Positions 24,143-36,635 of a stretch of DNA of 64,000 bases are shown in pieces. The notes under the pieces are model-generated. The model had not been told where the DNA came from, made no database searches, and was given only the letters and a program-made list of their open reading frames with translations. Numbering within the stretch: the stretch's first letter is position 1; each line of letters opens with the position of its first letter. A program made the position numbers and the translations under genes. The stretch is from Hawksworthiomyces lignivorus (lineage: Eukaryota > Ascomycota > Sordariomycetes > Ophiostomatales > Ophiostomataceae), in NCBI GenBank assembly GCA_002917075.1, contig NTMA01000029.1, positions 126,810 to 190,809 of the forward strand, in the 5' to 3' direction.

Positions 24143-26450
24143 GGCCGCAGAGGGGGGGAGGGAGGACAAATATGCCGCCCTGAATCGTTATGAGAAGAAG
24201 ACGGGAAGATATTGCTCGGCCGGGCTGTCGCGATCGCACCTATCCAACCACGCAAAATCTAGGCGATCGACAAGAAAACAGGAACCAAAAAAGGCACCAA
24301 CGGCGACAGGACCCAAACAAGAAGCCAACCAACCCCGTCGTTCTACTTTGGAAGCTGTCGAAGGACAGGAGAATCGCAGGCTAGTCACGTCGACATGCGA
24401 GGCAGAAATAGTCGAGACAGCGCAAGGTGCGAATGTGTCGGCTGCGAGTGCAAAATGAAGCGGTGGTGGACGAGGAGGCTGAAAATAATCGTGTTTTAAT
24501 CAGGGACCATAAAGTGCTAAACGGTCCAAAATTCCTGACAGCTCTCTTGGAGATATGGAGTTGATACCGTGAGGATGCGACTACGATCGAACGAGTCTGG
24601 TTTCCGGACAATATCAGAGAGACGGCAGTCACACTCTAGGGCGCAAGTTCGGCATGAGATATACGAATCGCCGGAGAGCAAGTAGAGGTAGGCGGCAAGC
24701 AGCGATGTGACGCGCTGGTAAAGGGTGCGAGGAAGCGGAGCGGGGTGTGATGTCGCGCGTGTAGAGCGGCGAAGGTCAGAGGAAGATCGTGAATCGTTCC
24801 GGAGGGTTTGGAAATGGAAGAAGCTCGAAGAAAAGAATAGGTTTCCCAGAGAGAATCGACAAGCAATTAAAATCGCATGTATAGTGTGCGAACCCCAAGT
24901 CGAAAAAGCCGCTGACGTGGATGTCTAATGAGCCGAGTCGTCAAGTGTTCCGAGATTGCAGAAAAACAACGCTATTTTTTTGTTTTAACCGCTGCGCAAA
25001 ACCGTCCCAGTCCAAGACCTTCCAAAAATGAACAGAAAGAAGCAGAAGAAATAAAAATAAGAGAAATGCAGCGTTCGCGATTTGGACAGAAGGCTGTAGC
25101 CACAACCTCGAGACGGACAAGTCTTCGGTGGAAAGCAAGCGGATGGAGAACTCGGTGTTGAGACGCGTACAAATATAGATGGGAGCGCGTGGTGGAAGTC
25201 TAACAGAGGGCGGACGACGACAGAACAAAAGATGAATATTGAATTAGGTTGAAAAGAAGGAATCAATGGAACGAGGCGAGAGTTGGCGCAAGGACCGGGT
25301 CGGGCCAGCGACAAAGAGAGAATGCTGAGGAGCTGCTGGTCGGTATAATAGCGAGAGCCGTTATTATATTATGGCGGTCGCCGTTGTCGTCTTGCGCAGT
25401 CGTCGATAGTCGGTGAGTAAGGGAGAAGAAGGTAAAGAGCGCGTAGGATAGACGAGGAGAGTGAATGAGAGCGAGAGAGGCAGAGGGGAGAGAAGATGAG
25501 GTCAAGGAGGAGAGGGAAAAAAGAGGTTAGAGGATTGTAGGAGAAAGGCAGAGCGAGCATATACAAGGCAAGGGAAAGGGAAGGTGAAAAGAAACTTAGA
25601 AACTTGGGGGTGGGAGGGAAAGGAAAAGTAGGGGAAGGGTGAGTTCCACAGTGGAGAGAGAGGAAAGTATACACACACTATGTGTGAGAGCAGAGAGACT
25701 ACTAGAACTTTGGGGGAAAAGGAGGGGGGGGGGGTGTGAGAAAAGCGATTTTGGCTTGTGAGCCAGGTAATCTGTTTTGGTGTGCGGTAAGTGGGAAGAT
25801 AATGACGAAGAGGAGCAGGAAAAGGGAAGGGGGCGAAAAAGGCTGAGAACAAGCAGGACAGCCAGGCGAAAGAGAGAGAAGAGAGAAGAGACCCGAGAAG
25901 GTGATTGGGGTCCAGTGGACAGGACAAGGCACGAGTACCATTCGAACTACGAGGACGCAGCACTCGTACTATACCGTATTATTACTTTACGACATAAGTG
26001 CGAACAAATTTATGAATAAAAAACAGGAAGAGGAGAAGGAGAAGGAGAAGGACAAGGAGAATGAGGCAGTGGACGGGCAGATTGAGGCGGGCGGGTGACG
26101 GGGCGGATGGGCGTGTACGCAAAGTAATATGCGTGTGCGTATGTTTGCGAACGTGTGCGTTGTGTATGGTGTGTGGTGTGGTGTGGAGTGGTGTGTGCAA
26201 ATGAAGGTATCGCCAGTACTCTGCGTATACTTGACCAGAGAGCAAAGTACGGCTGCTAGCTCTGGAACTTTCGTGTGCAGGCTGCGCTGAGTGTGTGTGT
26301 TTTGGCTGCGTGTGCGTGCGAATTTCACAGAACAAGACAAAGTAGGCGAGGGACTGAGGGAGTCCGGGCTAACTGCTGCGTACAACGGGCTAGAGTGAAT
26401 TCGGGAGCACGATAAGTATGTCGCAGCGAACCTGAAGCTGGGAATTGGCA
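24143..26450. other. Purine-biased upstream region of med15
   Basis: This 2.3-kb stretch directly upstream of med15 is strikingly GA-rich on the + strand (CT-rich in the direction of med15) from about 24700 to 26090. A TG-rich segment follows at about 26100-26330 (GTGTGTGGTGTGGTGTGG and similar). Long CT-rich leaders and promoters are common upstream of fungal regulatory genes, so this may be promoter plus long 5' UTR. The open frames here are low-complexity translations; none is credible as a gene. Confidence 0.45.
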
Positions 26451-29400
26451 CTAGTGGTTCATTATTACAGCAGACGACGACCAAAGAGAGCAGAGAGCTG
26501 GGCTTTGCACCAAGCAATCAAGCGTTCTATTGAATATTGCTGCTGTCCACTGAGGCGTGTACACAGACGAGGTGGCTCCCCTCGCGCTCTCGAGGCAGGC
26601 GAATATGCTGTGGCACTCGAACGGGTACGGTGAGGGCAGAGAAGTACCCCTGGCGTACCAATGCCTAGCTGGAGAGGGCGCCCTTGTACCTGGCCACCGC
26701 ACTCTGCAGAGGAGATACAAAGAGCCGTTTTCGAAGCCAACAAACAGGTGCGGTATTGCGTGGAATTGTGCGTATATTAAAGAGTATTGGGATACACATT
26801 TGTATTTGCAGAAGGAGCTGGATCCGCAGCTAATACAGACGGCAGCACGTCCTTTTGTCCACGACGAAGAGGATAAGAACAGTGCGATCGGCTTAGGAGA
26901 AAAGCCAAAAACGAGTGCCGCTCGCTGCATCCACACCAGCAAGTCCATCGCCCATCCCATTCAAACCGTGGCTGACCAAGGCCAAAAACGGGGAAGACCG
27001 CCATGCAGTCGCCAAGATAGGCAGTGCTGCGCCTGGCAAGGAAGGCTTCTGCTCGAATATATATATGCTTACATACTAGATATGTAGAGAGAGAGAGAGA
27101 AATAGGAACTGCGCATATAAGACGGAAAGTGAGTCAAACGGACGCCGCTGATACGCAAAACAAAACACGCCGAACAGGTTTGGCTGCTGACCTTGAGCTG
27201 CTGGAGCAGATCTCGAGACAATGCTGGTGAGCAGTAGATGTTGTACGAGTATTGCAGAGTCTCGAAGAGTGTCTTACTTGCGAGTCCATCCTACGACTAC
27301 ACAGAATTACGGGCTGTCCGCCAATACGCTTTTGCCAGTCGCTCGTGAAATAGGTACCAGCCCTTCAATAGAACGCCCTTGGAACACATGTGCGTATAAA
27401 ATGTGCCTTCGATACTTTGCAGGTACCTGGTGCAAGCCAGACCCACATTAAGGTACCCACACCAGGCCACACACAGACACGATTGTCCCCCCTCGTTGCG
27501 TGCCCCTGTTCCCCTGCTCCCTGCTCCCTGTTCCTTGATACCCTTTCTGCGTTAATGTGCAGGCACTAGAGGCGACAAGGGTGTGGTTGGGACTACGCCA
27601 AGAAGACGTGTAGAAGGACCTGAAAGACCAGTGAAAAAAGACATACGCATAAGTACGCAAATGGGCGAACGAAACAGTTTACGCTTTTCTGCTCTTCTCA
27701 CAGAGCGTATTCCAAAAAGCAATACTGAAAGGAGACGGATAATCAATGGGGGAAGAAGGGCAGGCATCGGGACAAGGACAAGCACCCTCAGTCTAGGCAA
27801 ATACAGCGTGCATATATCGCACACTACGAGGATATTGCGCTTCTTGATTTCCCTCACAGACAGGTTTGACGAGAGGCAAAATGCGAATGCACAATACATA
27901 CCGCGTTTATTACAGGCAACATAGCATGCCATTTCCTTGCTAGTGCCACGGGTAACTCCCCAAAATGAAGACCACCCCTTACCCTTTTCCTCTAGATTTA
28001 CGTCTATTTCGTCTTTTGGCGACGGTGCATCCGCTGGCGGCCTTTTCTCTCTGCAGAAGAGACCCAATTGATGGTGTGGTGGGCTCCATCCACACCTCCA
28101 ATCCCAATCCCTATTAACGTCGCCGCCGGCTGACTGGCGTTGTGGTTTTGGAATGCACGATCATTGGCGACAATTTGGAGCGACCCAATGGGAAATGAAG
28201 AAATAAGCACTGCGGAGCGGTCACGCCGTTGAAAGTACAACGTTCTGCGTACAATCGAAATTTAAAACTTCAATGCTTTAATTTTTTTTTTTTTTTGTAG
28301 CAGGGCTCAAGAAGCAAAAGAGAACAAAAGAAGAAGACAGATAGAATATTTCGAACGAATGCATCCTTCCGAATGAGTATAAGAGCACAGACAAAGATGG
28401 CCAAACGTTCAGGGTTTAGGGGTCGAGGAAGAACTGCGAGGCAAGTTCTAACGTCGTATGTAGGAGTGTGTATGCACATCCGTACAGATATGACAGCAAA
28501 TCACTGCAAGATGCAGTGTGTCCGCTAGGCTGGAACGCACACCAAAAAAAAAAAAATCTTCCCACCGTTTAGAAACATCGTTTCAGACAGAGAGCAAAAT
28601 GAATACACAGCAGAATGGTGAACATCTGCAAAGTACAGGAAATGCTAACGGTTGCAGAAGCGATTGACGATAATGGAAAAGGTGAAGGAGCTTTCCAATC
28701 TCAGGCCGCCTTCTCCGGCTCTGTTTGTCAATTGCTACTGCTCCGTCCCATTAATGCTGGGCCATACAGTAATTGCTTTATGTTTTTTTGCGTCTCATGC
28801 AGACATGTACAAGCAGGGCAAGGTAGTACGGCCAAATTTTTTTAACATATCCCTGTCTTATTTTCTTTGCGGAGAAATTCGTATCATCTACAGATACCGT
28901 CGTTCCCTTGATCCCGCAATCCTTGCTGCGCTCCGATGGCTTCTGTGTCCTTCTTTCCTATGCCAAGAAGAAGAGCCTAACACAGGTTAGGCTCTCTCAC
29001 GTAACGACATACCAACACTATGACCATATACAAAGAGGTTGCTCGTTTTGCAAAGCGAATGGGCTCCCCTCGCTTTCTATTCGCATCTACGCCGCCTGAG
29101 CCTCTTGCGGCATTTCGTAAGGTGTGAGGACAATGGAGGGGGAGAATTTCTGGAAATGGGGGACCAGGCAACCGGGGCGCACTCAGCCTTGCTTTGCCCT
29201 CACAAGGTGGCGTATCCTACGAAAAAGAGTACGAGAACGAAGTTTTAGAGTCATTGTAGAGTCATTGGAGTATTGCATCGCACATTTTTTGCAGATTGCT
29301 TCTTGTGTGAATTGCGCAGAGTGCTGCTTTGCTAGCGACGAAATGCGCACGTATCCCCATAATAACCCATTTCCCGTCGTCGTCCAAGTTTCAGATGTAA

Positions 29401-32400
29401 GGTTGCACGTAGCCATGCAGATCACTCTAGCCCGGGGGCTGGCGATGGGACGGCTACGACTCAGGTAGAATGACAATTCCCAGTATATACGAGAGCAAAC
29501 CAACATAACCAACATAGTTAACTAGTTGAAACTGAATAGTTAGCACCAGTAGAAGAAAAAGGAGCATGATGGAAAAAATTGAAGAGAAAATAACATCTCA
29601 GGAAATTTCTATCGTCGCGGCAGTCGAAACCAAAAGAATGACTTCATGAATTACGAGTATAAGTCTAAGTACTCGTACTTATTGGTTATGATACCCATAT
29701 TATTTGTCCGCTGTCAAACCGGAAAGAAAAGTTACAGGCACAGAATATTCATAGAAGACTTTTCACAGAATCCTCATCGTCGGTATCCCCAAACCTTTCC
29801 CAATGGTGGCAAAAAAAAAGGACAGGGGTCATACGACAGAAAGCGACGCCTACGCAGTACTACGCTTCCAATTTGGCTGCAGTGTGATGTTTTTCGCTGA
29901 TATTTTAGTGGGCTTTGCATTTTAAAACTGGCACTTTTATTCTCTCATTTTCCCAATTTGTACTTTGCCAGATGGGTGCCATTGTCAGATCGTGACTTGA
30001 ACTACCTCCCCAAGTCATACTCGTATACCCAGAAAATCGAACTGCTTAGTAGAATATGGTCTTATTCCCTTGTACCACATGCCTATCTCTCAACGTTTTC
30101 GTTAGGAAGAACAGTGTTATTAAAGTGTTCGTACCGCGCATAGTAGGTAGAAATCTCGCTCTCCCACGCTCTGGTATCATGAGGACGAGGCCATACCATG
30201 CGGACACAACAAAATAGATGATATGCCCACCATATCTACATCCTGTGTCTTCCGGCCTCTCTATCCCTCTTTTGAGTTTTCCATTGCAAACTACCCTTCC
30301 CCTAGAATCTGTTTATTACGGAGCGCTGCTCCAGAGAATGATGCAAAGCGACCTCTCGGTGCCGTTTCGAGGTCGCCGGGGAAGTAATAGGGCAGTAAGG
30401 GGAAAACAGACTTGTTACTCGTAGGACAGGGATTGTTTGTGTGGAGGAAGGAAAACGATCGGAAGTCACTTCTGCTGCCATTCCTCACCAATGGGTACTT
30501 TCTTCTTTGTCGTCGCCAAGTAACACTTCCCAATTCAGAAACAAGGCGATGAATTGGGGGGAGGCAAAGAAAAGAGAAAAGTGAAGAGAAAGGAAGCTAG
30601 CTCTGCGCGTATTGGCCAGCCGGACCAGCCAGCCACCCTTGTTTACCCACACCCTCTTTCCATCCCGTGCCCCTCCCACCCCTGTTCAAGATTTGGTTGT
30701 CCTGGTCTATATATGTAAGTGTGTGGAGAGAAGAGAAGAAAGTGACCTGAAATGTTTGTCGTGGCTATTCAAGTGACCGTGTTGAATGGTGCCTGCAACA
30801 CAGTTAGATAAAGCACTCAAAAGCTGAAGAACTGGTGCAAATTGGGACTGACAAGAGAAAACAACAGCCCTCTGATACTCCGTACTCCGTGCATGCGTTT
30901 CTTGTTTGCGAGCTATTAGATGGTACGCCGAAATGCCTATGCATCTATCACAATACATTCGTAAACACTGTTGCAAGGCGTTTTAATTCCAGCGAGACCA
31001 CTGGTCTTGGGTTTGTTTCCCGCATGCGTACAGTTACTCTCTTGGTCTTGAGCATTCCACGTTTTTCTCCTTCTCTTCTTGTCTTACTTATTTTTTCATT
31101 GTGCCTTTATTCCATCCTCCTCCCTGCTCAGATCTGTATACTTCGCACAAGCTGTGACAGTCACCAATTTAGCCTGTTCGCCCTCGAACGACTAGAAAAG
31201 ACAGGAACGCGCATTGAGGTTTTGCATCATATAATACTCCGTGCAATAGACCTTTCCTCTTTCTCATACTGCAAGCACTCGCTCCGTCTTTCTTCCCCTT
31301 TTGGGTCCCGCCCGTTACGTTTTTCCGGCGGCGGCTACAATAATTCCAGGGGTTATCTTTTTATTACAGTCCCTTTCCTCTTGTGTATTGCATTTGCTTT
31401 GCCCATCCGTTCTCCTCGCTATCTTTCTTCTTATTTTCACCCCTTCGTTCGGAAGCGAGCCGTTTGGCAATCTGTGTTCCTGGCCACAATCCAGGAAGCG
31501 GGAAAAAAGCCGCAAGAGCGTTGGGAAGGCGAGAAATCATAAGGAGACTGTATCGAGGCAGAGGAAGGGCAACAGTTAGAGGAGGGACAATGGGGTGATC
31601 CCGAGGAACGGGCAGCTGTTCCTTTTTTTTTTTTTTGGTCCCTCGATTTGCCAGTTCGTGTGCCTTTCCCTGGAAGAGCAAGTAATGGGAATCCATGGTT
31701 TCATTCATGGAAAGCCTCTTCGACACTTCCATGCCCCCACAATACGTGACTGGAGCTCTCGCTACGTTCGTAGAGTTAAATTTTAGAAAGACAATAATGA
31801 GAGACTGTGGTGGCAGCATAAAATAATGGGAAAGGCGATAGGAGAGACAAGAAATATGAGGGGCCCATAAGGCCAAAGGGAAGGACATCCTAGTACGTAG
31901 AGGCATAATGTATGCGAATCGTGCAAGCCCCGGATTGTCCAACGGCACGGTTTGTTCACAATCCATCCTCGCTTATGTTGCGCTGCCTCATCTTGACTCT
32001 TGTGCGCATTTTGCTAGGAATTCCTTTCATCCTACTGTGCTCTTTCATGGTCAGTAAGTAAAAGGAAAAAGAAAAGAATAGGAAAGAAAAGTAGTGCATC
32101 GTACAAATTTTGTGAATTGACAAAATGCAAAAAGAAGCAAAGAAAAGCAAGAGAAGGTGAGCTAAATAAGGAAAGATGCGCAGAGGAAAAAGAAAGACAT
32201 AAGATGTGCAGCCGATCAGACATGGCGGGCTGTATCAAAAGGCAAATAACGGGCGAGACGAGACGACGATTCTCTTGGTAGAACTGCCAGAGACCGCCGA
32301 ATAACCCCTTACCAGTACAACCATGTCTACACCGCCGTCCGGACAGCCTTGACTTGCGTGCTTGCGCAGCCCATCATCGTCCCAACCCTTTGGGGATCTC

Positions 32401-32700
32401 AGATTAGGGGGACCGGAAGACAAAAGAAGAAAGGAGAGAGAAGGAAAAAAGAAAGAATTAGAAGGGACAATGAGATCGGACCATCACATCATTCATTTCC
32501 CTGCTATTCCATTTTCAGGTCTTGACAAGATTTATCTAGCTATAATACTTGGAGATCAACTGAGATCTTACAACAGCATTTCACTCAATCTCGGCTCATC
32601 CTGTCGATGCACCTCGTAATCTCTGGTCGCCAAAACCCGGAATGGCACTTCTAGAAAGATTCTGCAATCATAATCTTCCTATTCGCCTTTCCATCCCTTT
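26451..32700. other. 6-kb non-coding stretch, no recognisable gene
   Basis: Both strands were read and no domain, codon-bias signal or coherent intron-exon set was found. Overlapping frames at 26451-27087 read on both strands without a known motif. One ATG-started frame, 31024-31542, has a hydrophobic N-terminus but no recognisable family. A short imperfect repeat (CCCTGTTC/CCCTGCT, four units) lies at 27503-27534. TACTCCGTA occurs at 30876-30884, and related TACTCCGT at 31234-31241. A non-coding RNA or a lineage-specific gene cannot be excluded from sequence alone. Confidence 0.4.
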
Positions 32701-35042
32701 CGCTCTCTCCGGGTTGGCGTCTGGCACCGCCAGCACAAAGAAAGACACTTTATGTTTCATGCGACCAACAGATAACGTAGATTGACGCGTGTTGTATAAG
32801 CCCTCTGACGAAACAATGCGAGAAAAGGGTGTAAAAAGAGCCTTTGCATTAACCCTCCCTTATCTGGTGTGAGGCGTTGTGGCGTTGCATAATCAGGAAT
32901 CAGGAACTAGCTGTATAAAACCATAGTCATGTACAACATATCTTACGTCGCACTACTGCTCATTAAAGCGAGGAGAGCAATGTGAGGCAAGCTTACCTGT
33001 TGTTGGGTTGCAGCTCCTGTTACTCCGTAGTCAAAGTGTAGTATATGTAGGCCCGCTGTAAATGTATCATACTCATATAAAAAAAAGCTTATGGCAATTA
33101 AGCTTACGCACATACTAAACACTCAGACTTGACACTGAAAGACCACGAAACTGATTTTATAGCGCATTAGACGCTATAATTGTCACATACCTAAAACATC
33201 ACCCAGGAGGTTGCAATTGTGTAAAATGCACAGCATGAGCTTATACATTTACGCACCTAAGCTCCCTAAAAACTAATATTCTGATATGCTTGCTATCTAA
33301 ACAAAATTCAGCATAACCAGCTCGAGTGCCTGGTAAGTGAAACATCAACTTCACAATAATGAGTTTTCAAAGTATGAAATGTAACCTGGCGTACAAGTAT
33401 TTATAACGTCAAGAGCTATTATCGACAGACTGCGGATCAGACAACGGTTGACAACTGGAAATTAGGGCGTGCAAACGGCAAATTTACTAGAGCTAGAATG
33501 TAGTGGGATAGACTGGCATGCTTAGCTGATCTAGGATTATGTCTATATCATATCGTCTTCTGTCAAAGACGGATTAATTTCCAACATATACATTCACCTC
33601 TTTTTATTATATATTTCTATGCTGCCTTTAATTTTTTGTATTTGTTCTGATGGCTTTTAAGATCAGAAACTTTAGTAGAACTAGTATAGCTATTATAGAT
33701 GGATATTAGAAGAGTACGCATATTTTAAACTCGGTTGCCAAAACCTCATCTTAAACTGGTGCCTTTTTTATTTATGTCTTCCCTTGTTCTGGTCATTATT
33801 ATCACCAAATCGTCGTACCAAAGAATGAGCTACCAAAATGTGTCCTGCTGCCAGATGTGTCCTTCGTACTGCGTCGAATTCCTGGTTTGCCGCAGCCGTG
33901 GAAGTTACCTGCCAGCGGTAAAAAGTCAGGATCCTAATGGCTAGAGCCTCACAGCACATGATCATCAGACAACACCTCTTTGGTCGCCTTAGCGGCTCCT
34001 AAATACATAGGATCGATAGCAGAGAGAAGAGCCGCCTGTTGATTATTCAACTAAACACATGGACAAAGCTAACAGGGAGAGACTGTGATGCGCTCATCTA
34101 ATTACAGATAGTAAGCTCTCTGGACGTGGCTAATTGCCACTGCTATTTCGATTCAGCTCTGGACCGAACTCTGATAGCACTTCTGCACCTGCCAGGTAGC
34201 AACTTGTTATATAGATGTGCCGGCCGTTCTTTTCTATGCGTCGAGTATTTTTTCAAAAGACACCTCTTGTCACTAATTACCTCCGCTCTGAGTGGGACAT
34301 TTACAAAGCTAGGAAGACGGCCTTTGGAGAGTCTGGATGTTTAAGACAAAAATGTCACGACATCTATACATAAAGTCTCGATTACTACATCTTGAAGACA
34401 TCGTGACACTTTGAGTATATCTACAGCTAATTTCAAAGCACCATGCAATAAGCCAGCTTATAAAATGTAAAGAGAATCGAAATAAGGACTTGGCGACGCA
34501 AAAGAATCAACCCTACAGTTCTGTCTTGATAAATAACCGAACCAGAGGCCTTCTTCAGTTCTCGACCAATCCGTAACCAGATGACTTCGTTCTTGTCTCC
34601 ACGAGCAGGTTCTTCTCTAATTGGGCACCGTACACGTTCCAAGCGCGTCAATTCCGACGTTCGTCTACTCCATTTATTGAAAAACTTCAGAAGTCCGTCC
34701 CCCCTTTTGTAAGCCCTGGGTGGTGAGAGAGGGCAAAATAGCTCTGGACAGCTAAATCCTCCACTCTCCCACTGCACTTCAAAGGGGTGTCCACAGCTAC
34801 AGCGTGCAATATGGTATCTGGTTTTCAACTTTAATCAATCTCGTGTCCCTCTCATAATCTATAATAGTCTTAGACAGGACATAATTATCGAGAAATCTCT
34901 AGACACTGTTACCCTAGTGGTTCAGATCGACACCAAGCACATGTGTTAACACTACAGTTGAAACGCATGGTTGCTAGTTCTACATTGAAAAGGCTGTCTG
35001 GGTGGAGATTTGTGAGGCAACCGTATCCTCGGAGACACTTTT
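32701..35042. other. AT-rich decayed segment left of the Helitron relic
   Basis: This segment is noticeably AT-richer than the flanks, with many stops in all frames. It carries two TACTCCGTA-type motifs nearby (33022-33030 here, 35124-35132 in the relic). A 131-codon frame on the minus strand at 34433-34828 lacks any ATG near its start and has no known family. The base composition and the adjoining helicase fragment suggest old transposon sequence, but no terminal repeats or target-site duplications could be recognised. Confidence 0.4.
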
Positions 35043-35345
35043 GATAGTCAAGAGCATTTGATCCCGAGGATTAATATTAACTCAGACCCTACCGAATTGT
35101 CATACGTGATCAGACGCTGCCAATACTCCGTACGTCTCTATTTTGTCATGACGATAAGTAAATCGCAGGGCCAGTCGTTTGACACCGTTGGCGTGGACAT
35201 ACGGTTGCCAGTCTTCAGCCACGGGCAGTTATACGTCGCTCTCTCGCGCGTCGCGAATGTGGCCGGGATGGCGGTATATTATAGAGAGGAGGGAAGGCCA
35301 AAAATGATCAACGAGGTGTACTACGAAGTGTTGATTCGCATGTGA
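35043..35345 (+). pseudogene. Truncated Pif1-like Helitron helicase (C-terminal fragment)
   Basis: The frame reads LIPRININSDPTELSYVIRR, then QYSVRLYFVMTISKSQGQSF, then DTVGVDIRLPVFSHGQLYVA and LSRV. This is the C-terminal helicase block of Helitron/Pif1-type proteins: the TISKSQGQS motif corresponds to the usual TINKSQGQS, and HGQLYVALSR is helicase motif VI. Only about 95 residues remain. There is no ATG, and the upstream DNA has stops in this frame, so the Rep domain and helicase motifs I-IV are missing at this place. It is best read as a dead fragment of a fungal Helitron. Confidence 0.75.
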
Positions 35346-36635
35346 TATCACGTATTGTGACTTTCTGTGGCTTGACTGCCTGCAACGTCGTACCAGGAGA
35401 CTACGAAGCTCTCTATTGTGAGGGATGTACCAAACCGCAGAAAAGAGTATATGTTATGTTCTCGCTAGCCCTAGTTTCTTACTAGCCATTGTGACCATTG
35501 GCTTTGGCAAAAAGTGAAGCTATTCTCTTTGTTTTTCGTGATACCAGCGTTGTTTTGCTGTATCCAGATGGCAGGTTTTCATCCTATCATCTGCGTAGCA
35601 GCAGGCTTCTCACTAGTCTTAATAACTAGCCAGCAATCCTAAGATGAGACTACACATGAAGCTACGGCCGATGTATGGTGTTATAGCCGAAGCGTTTGTT
35701 TCAACACTTCCTTCTTTACATGGTCTGGTTTGTAATACTTTGAAGAGGCTCTGCTGCTTTGAAATTCCATTTATTATGGCCCCTTAAGCCTCGTTTCTAC
35801 GTTATGTCGCCTTGCTGACAACCCCCTTATTTTGGGTCATGCCTACATAGTTAAAAGAAACTATGTCAACGAATCATCAGAGCCAGCGTCAATTTTGTCT
35901 TTTCGCCCTGCAGCGCCAACCAATCCCATAATACGACGCCACATTTCTTCTTTTGATCTAGCCTCCTGAGGCCGCCCTCTGCGGCAACATCGGGCACGCA
36001 GTAATAGGCGTAAGATGAGCTGAACGATCTGCACATTGGGATTTATAGGATCTGCGACTTATGGCAGTAGTCAACTGTAAATATTTTTGTTTACGAGATC
36101 TTTCCTGGTACCCTGTTGCTCGCGAGTTTCCGCTAAGGTGCGGGAAACCTCCCTGTTCAAAGGAAAGGCGCTGATCCTTCGCGATCATCAGTAACAAGAC
36201 AAGAACTTCATGTCTGCAGAAACAAAAACGGGAAAACGGAGAGCCAAATGGTCCTCTCCCGCTCCTCCTGCTCCTCGGCTCCAGATCCTGTCCTAAACAA
36301 TACCGGTATAACGAGTTGTATTGGAGTTGAAAAAGGAAACGAAAGAGAGCATGAGGCGTCACGTGCGACTCAAGTGCAGTGGCCAATAGAACCCAAATTG
36401 GCCAATGACCAAATCGATTGCCGATAAGGAGCAATCACCAGGAACAAGGCAAACCACCTTCCTCTGCGGGGAAGGAATCCTTTCGGTTGCTATGATCACC
36501 GCCTCCAAAAAAGGGAACCGCTGGGTAATTGGACATGCACCCAACAGCCAAAACATATACCTCCTCGTTCAATCCCGCAAACCAGACAGTTTATTCTACT
36601 TCTGTTTCAGTCGACCTGAATAAAAATCGCTGTCA
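35346..36635. other. Spacer with upstream region of the aminopeptidase gene
   Basis: No coding sequence is visible. The first 600 bp is AT-rich like the segment around the Helitron relic. From about 36240 the DNA looks like a normal promoter, with a CACGTG-like core at about 36360 (CGTCACGTGCGAC), a CCAAT cluster, and an in-frame ATG at 36636. Confidence 0.5.
36383..36532. promoter_or_regulatory. CCAAT-box cluster upstream of aspartyl aminopeptidase
   Basis: Four CCAAT pentamers lie within 150 bp: CCAAT at 36383-36387, a back-to-back pair forming the perfect palindrome ATTGGCCAAT at 36397-36406, and ATTGG at 36528-36532. They sit about 105-250 bp before the first ATG, a normal distance for sites of the HapB/C/E complex, whose HapE subunit is also encoded in this window. 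Function is inferred from position only. Confidence 0.4.

Noticed and set aside
25502..25963. Leu/Phe/Pro/Ser-rich minus-strand frame
   Set aside because: It is the direct translation of a purine/pyrimidine-biased tract.
26451..27087. Two long overlapping frames on opposite strands
   Set aside because: Neither has a domain, introns or sensible start, and both sit in the gene-free block.
31024..31542. 173-codon ATG frame with hydrophobic N-terminus (MRTVTLLVLS...)
   Set aside because: No family or composition supports it. The longer upstream extension uses no ATG, and frames of this length occur by chance in the same block.
34433..34828. 131-codon minus-strand frame with CxCGH near its start
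   Set aside because: There is no ATG until the last residues, and no known fold. Probably chance or decayed repeat DNA.
34905..34990. Possible decayed tRNA or SINE (TAGTGGTTCAGATC)
   Set aside because: A-box-like only. The downstream sequence does not give T-arm or acceptor pairing.
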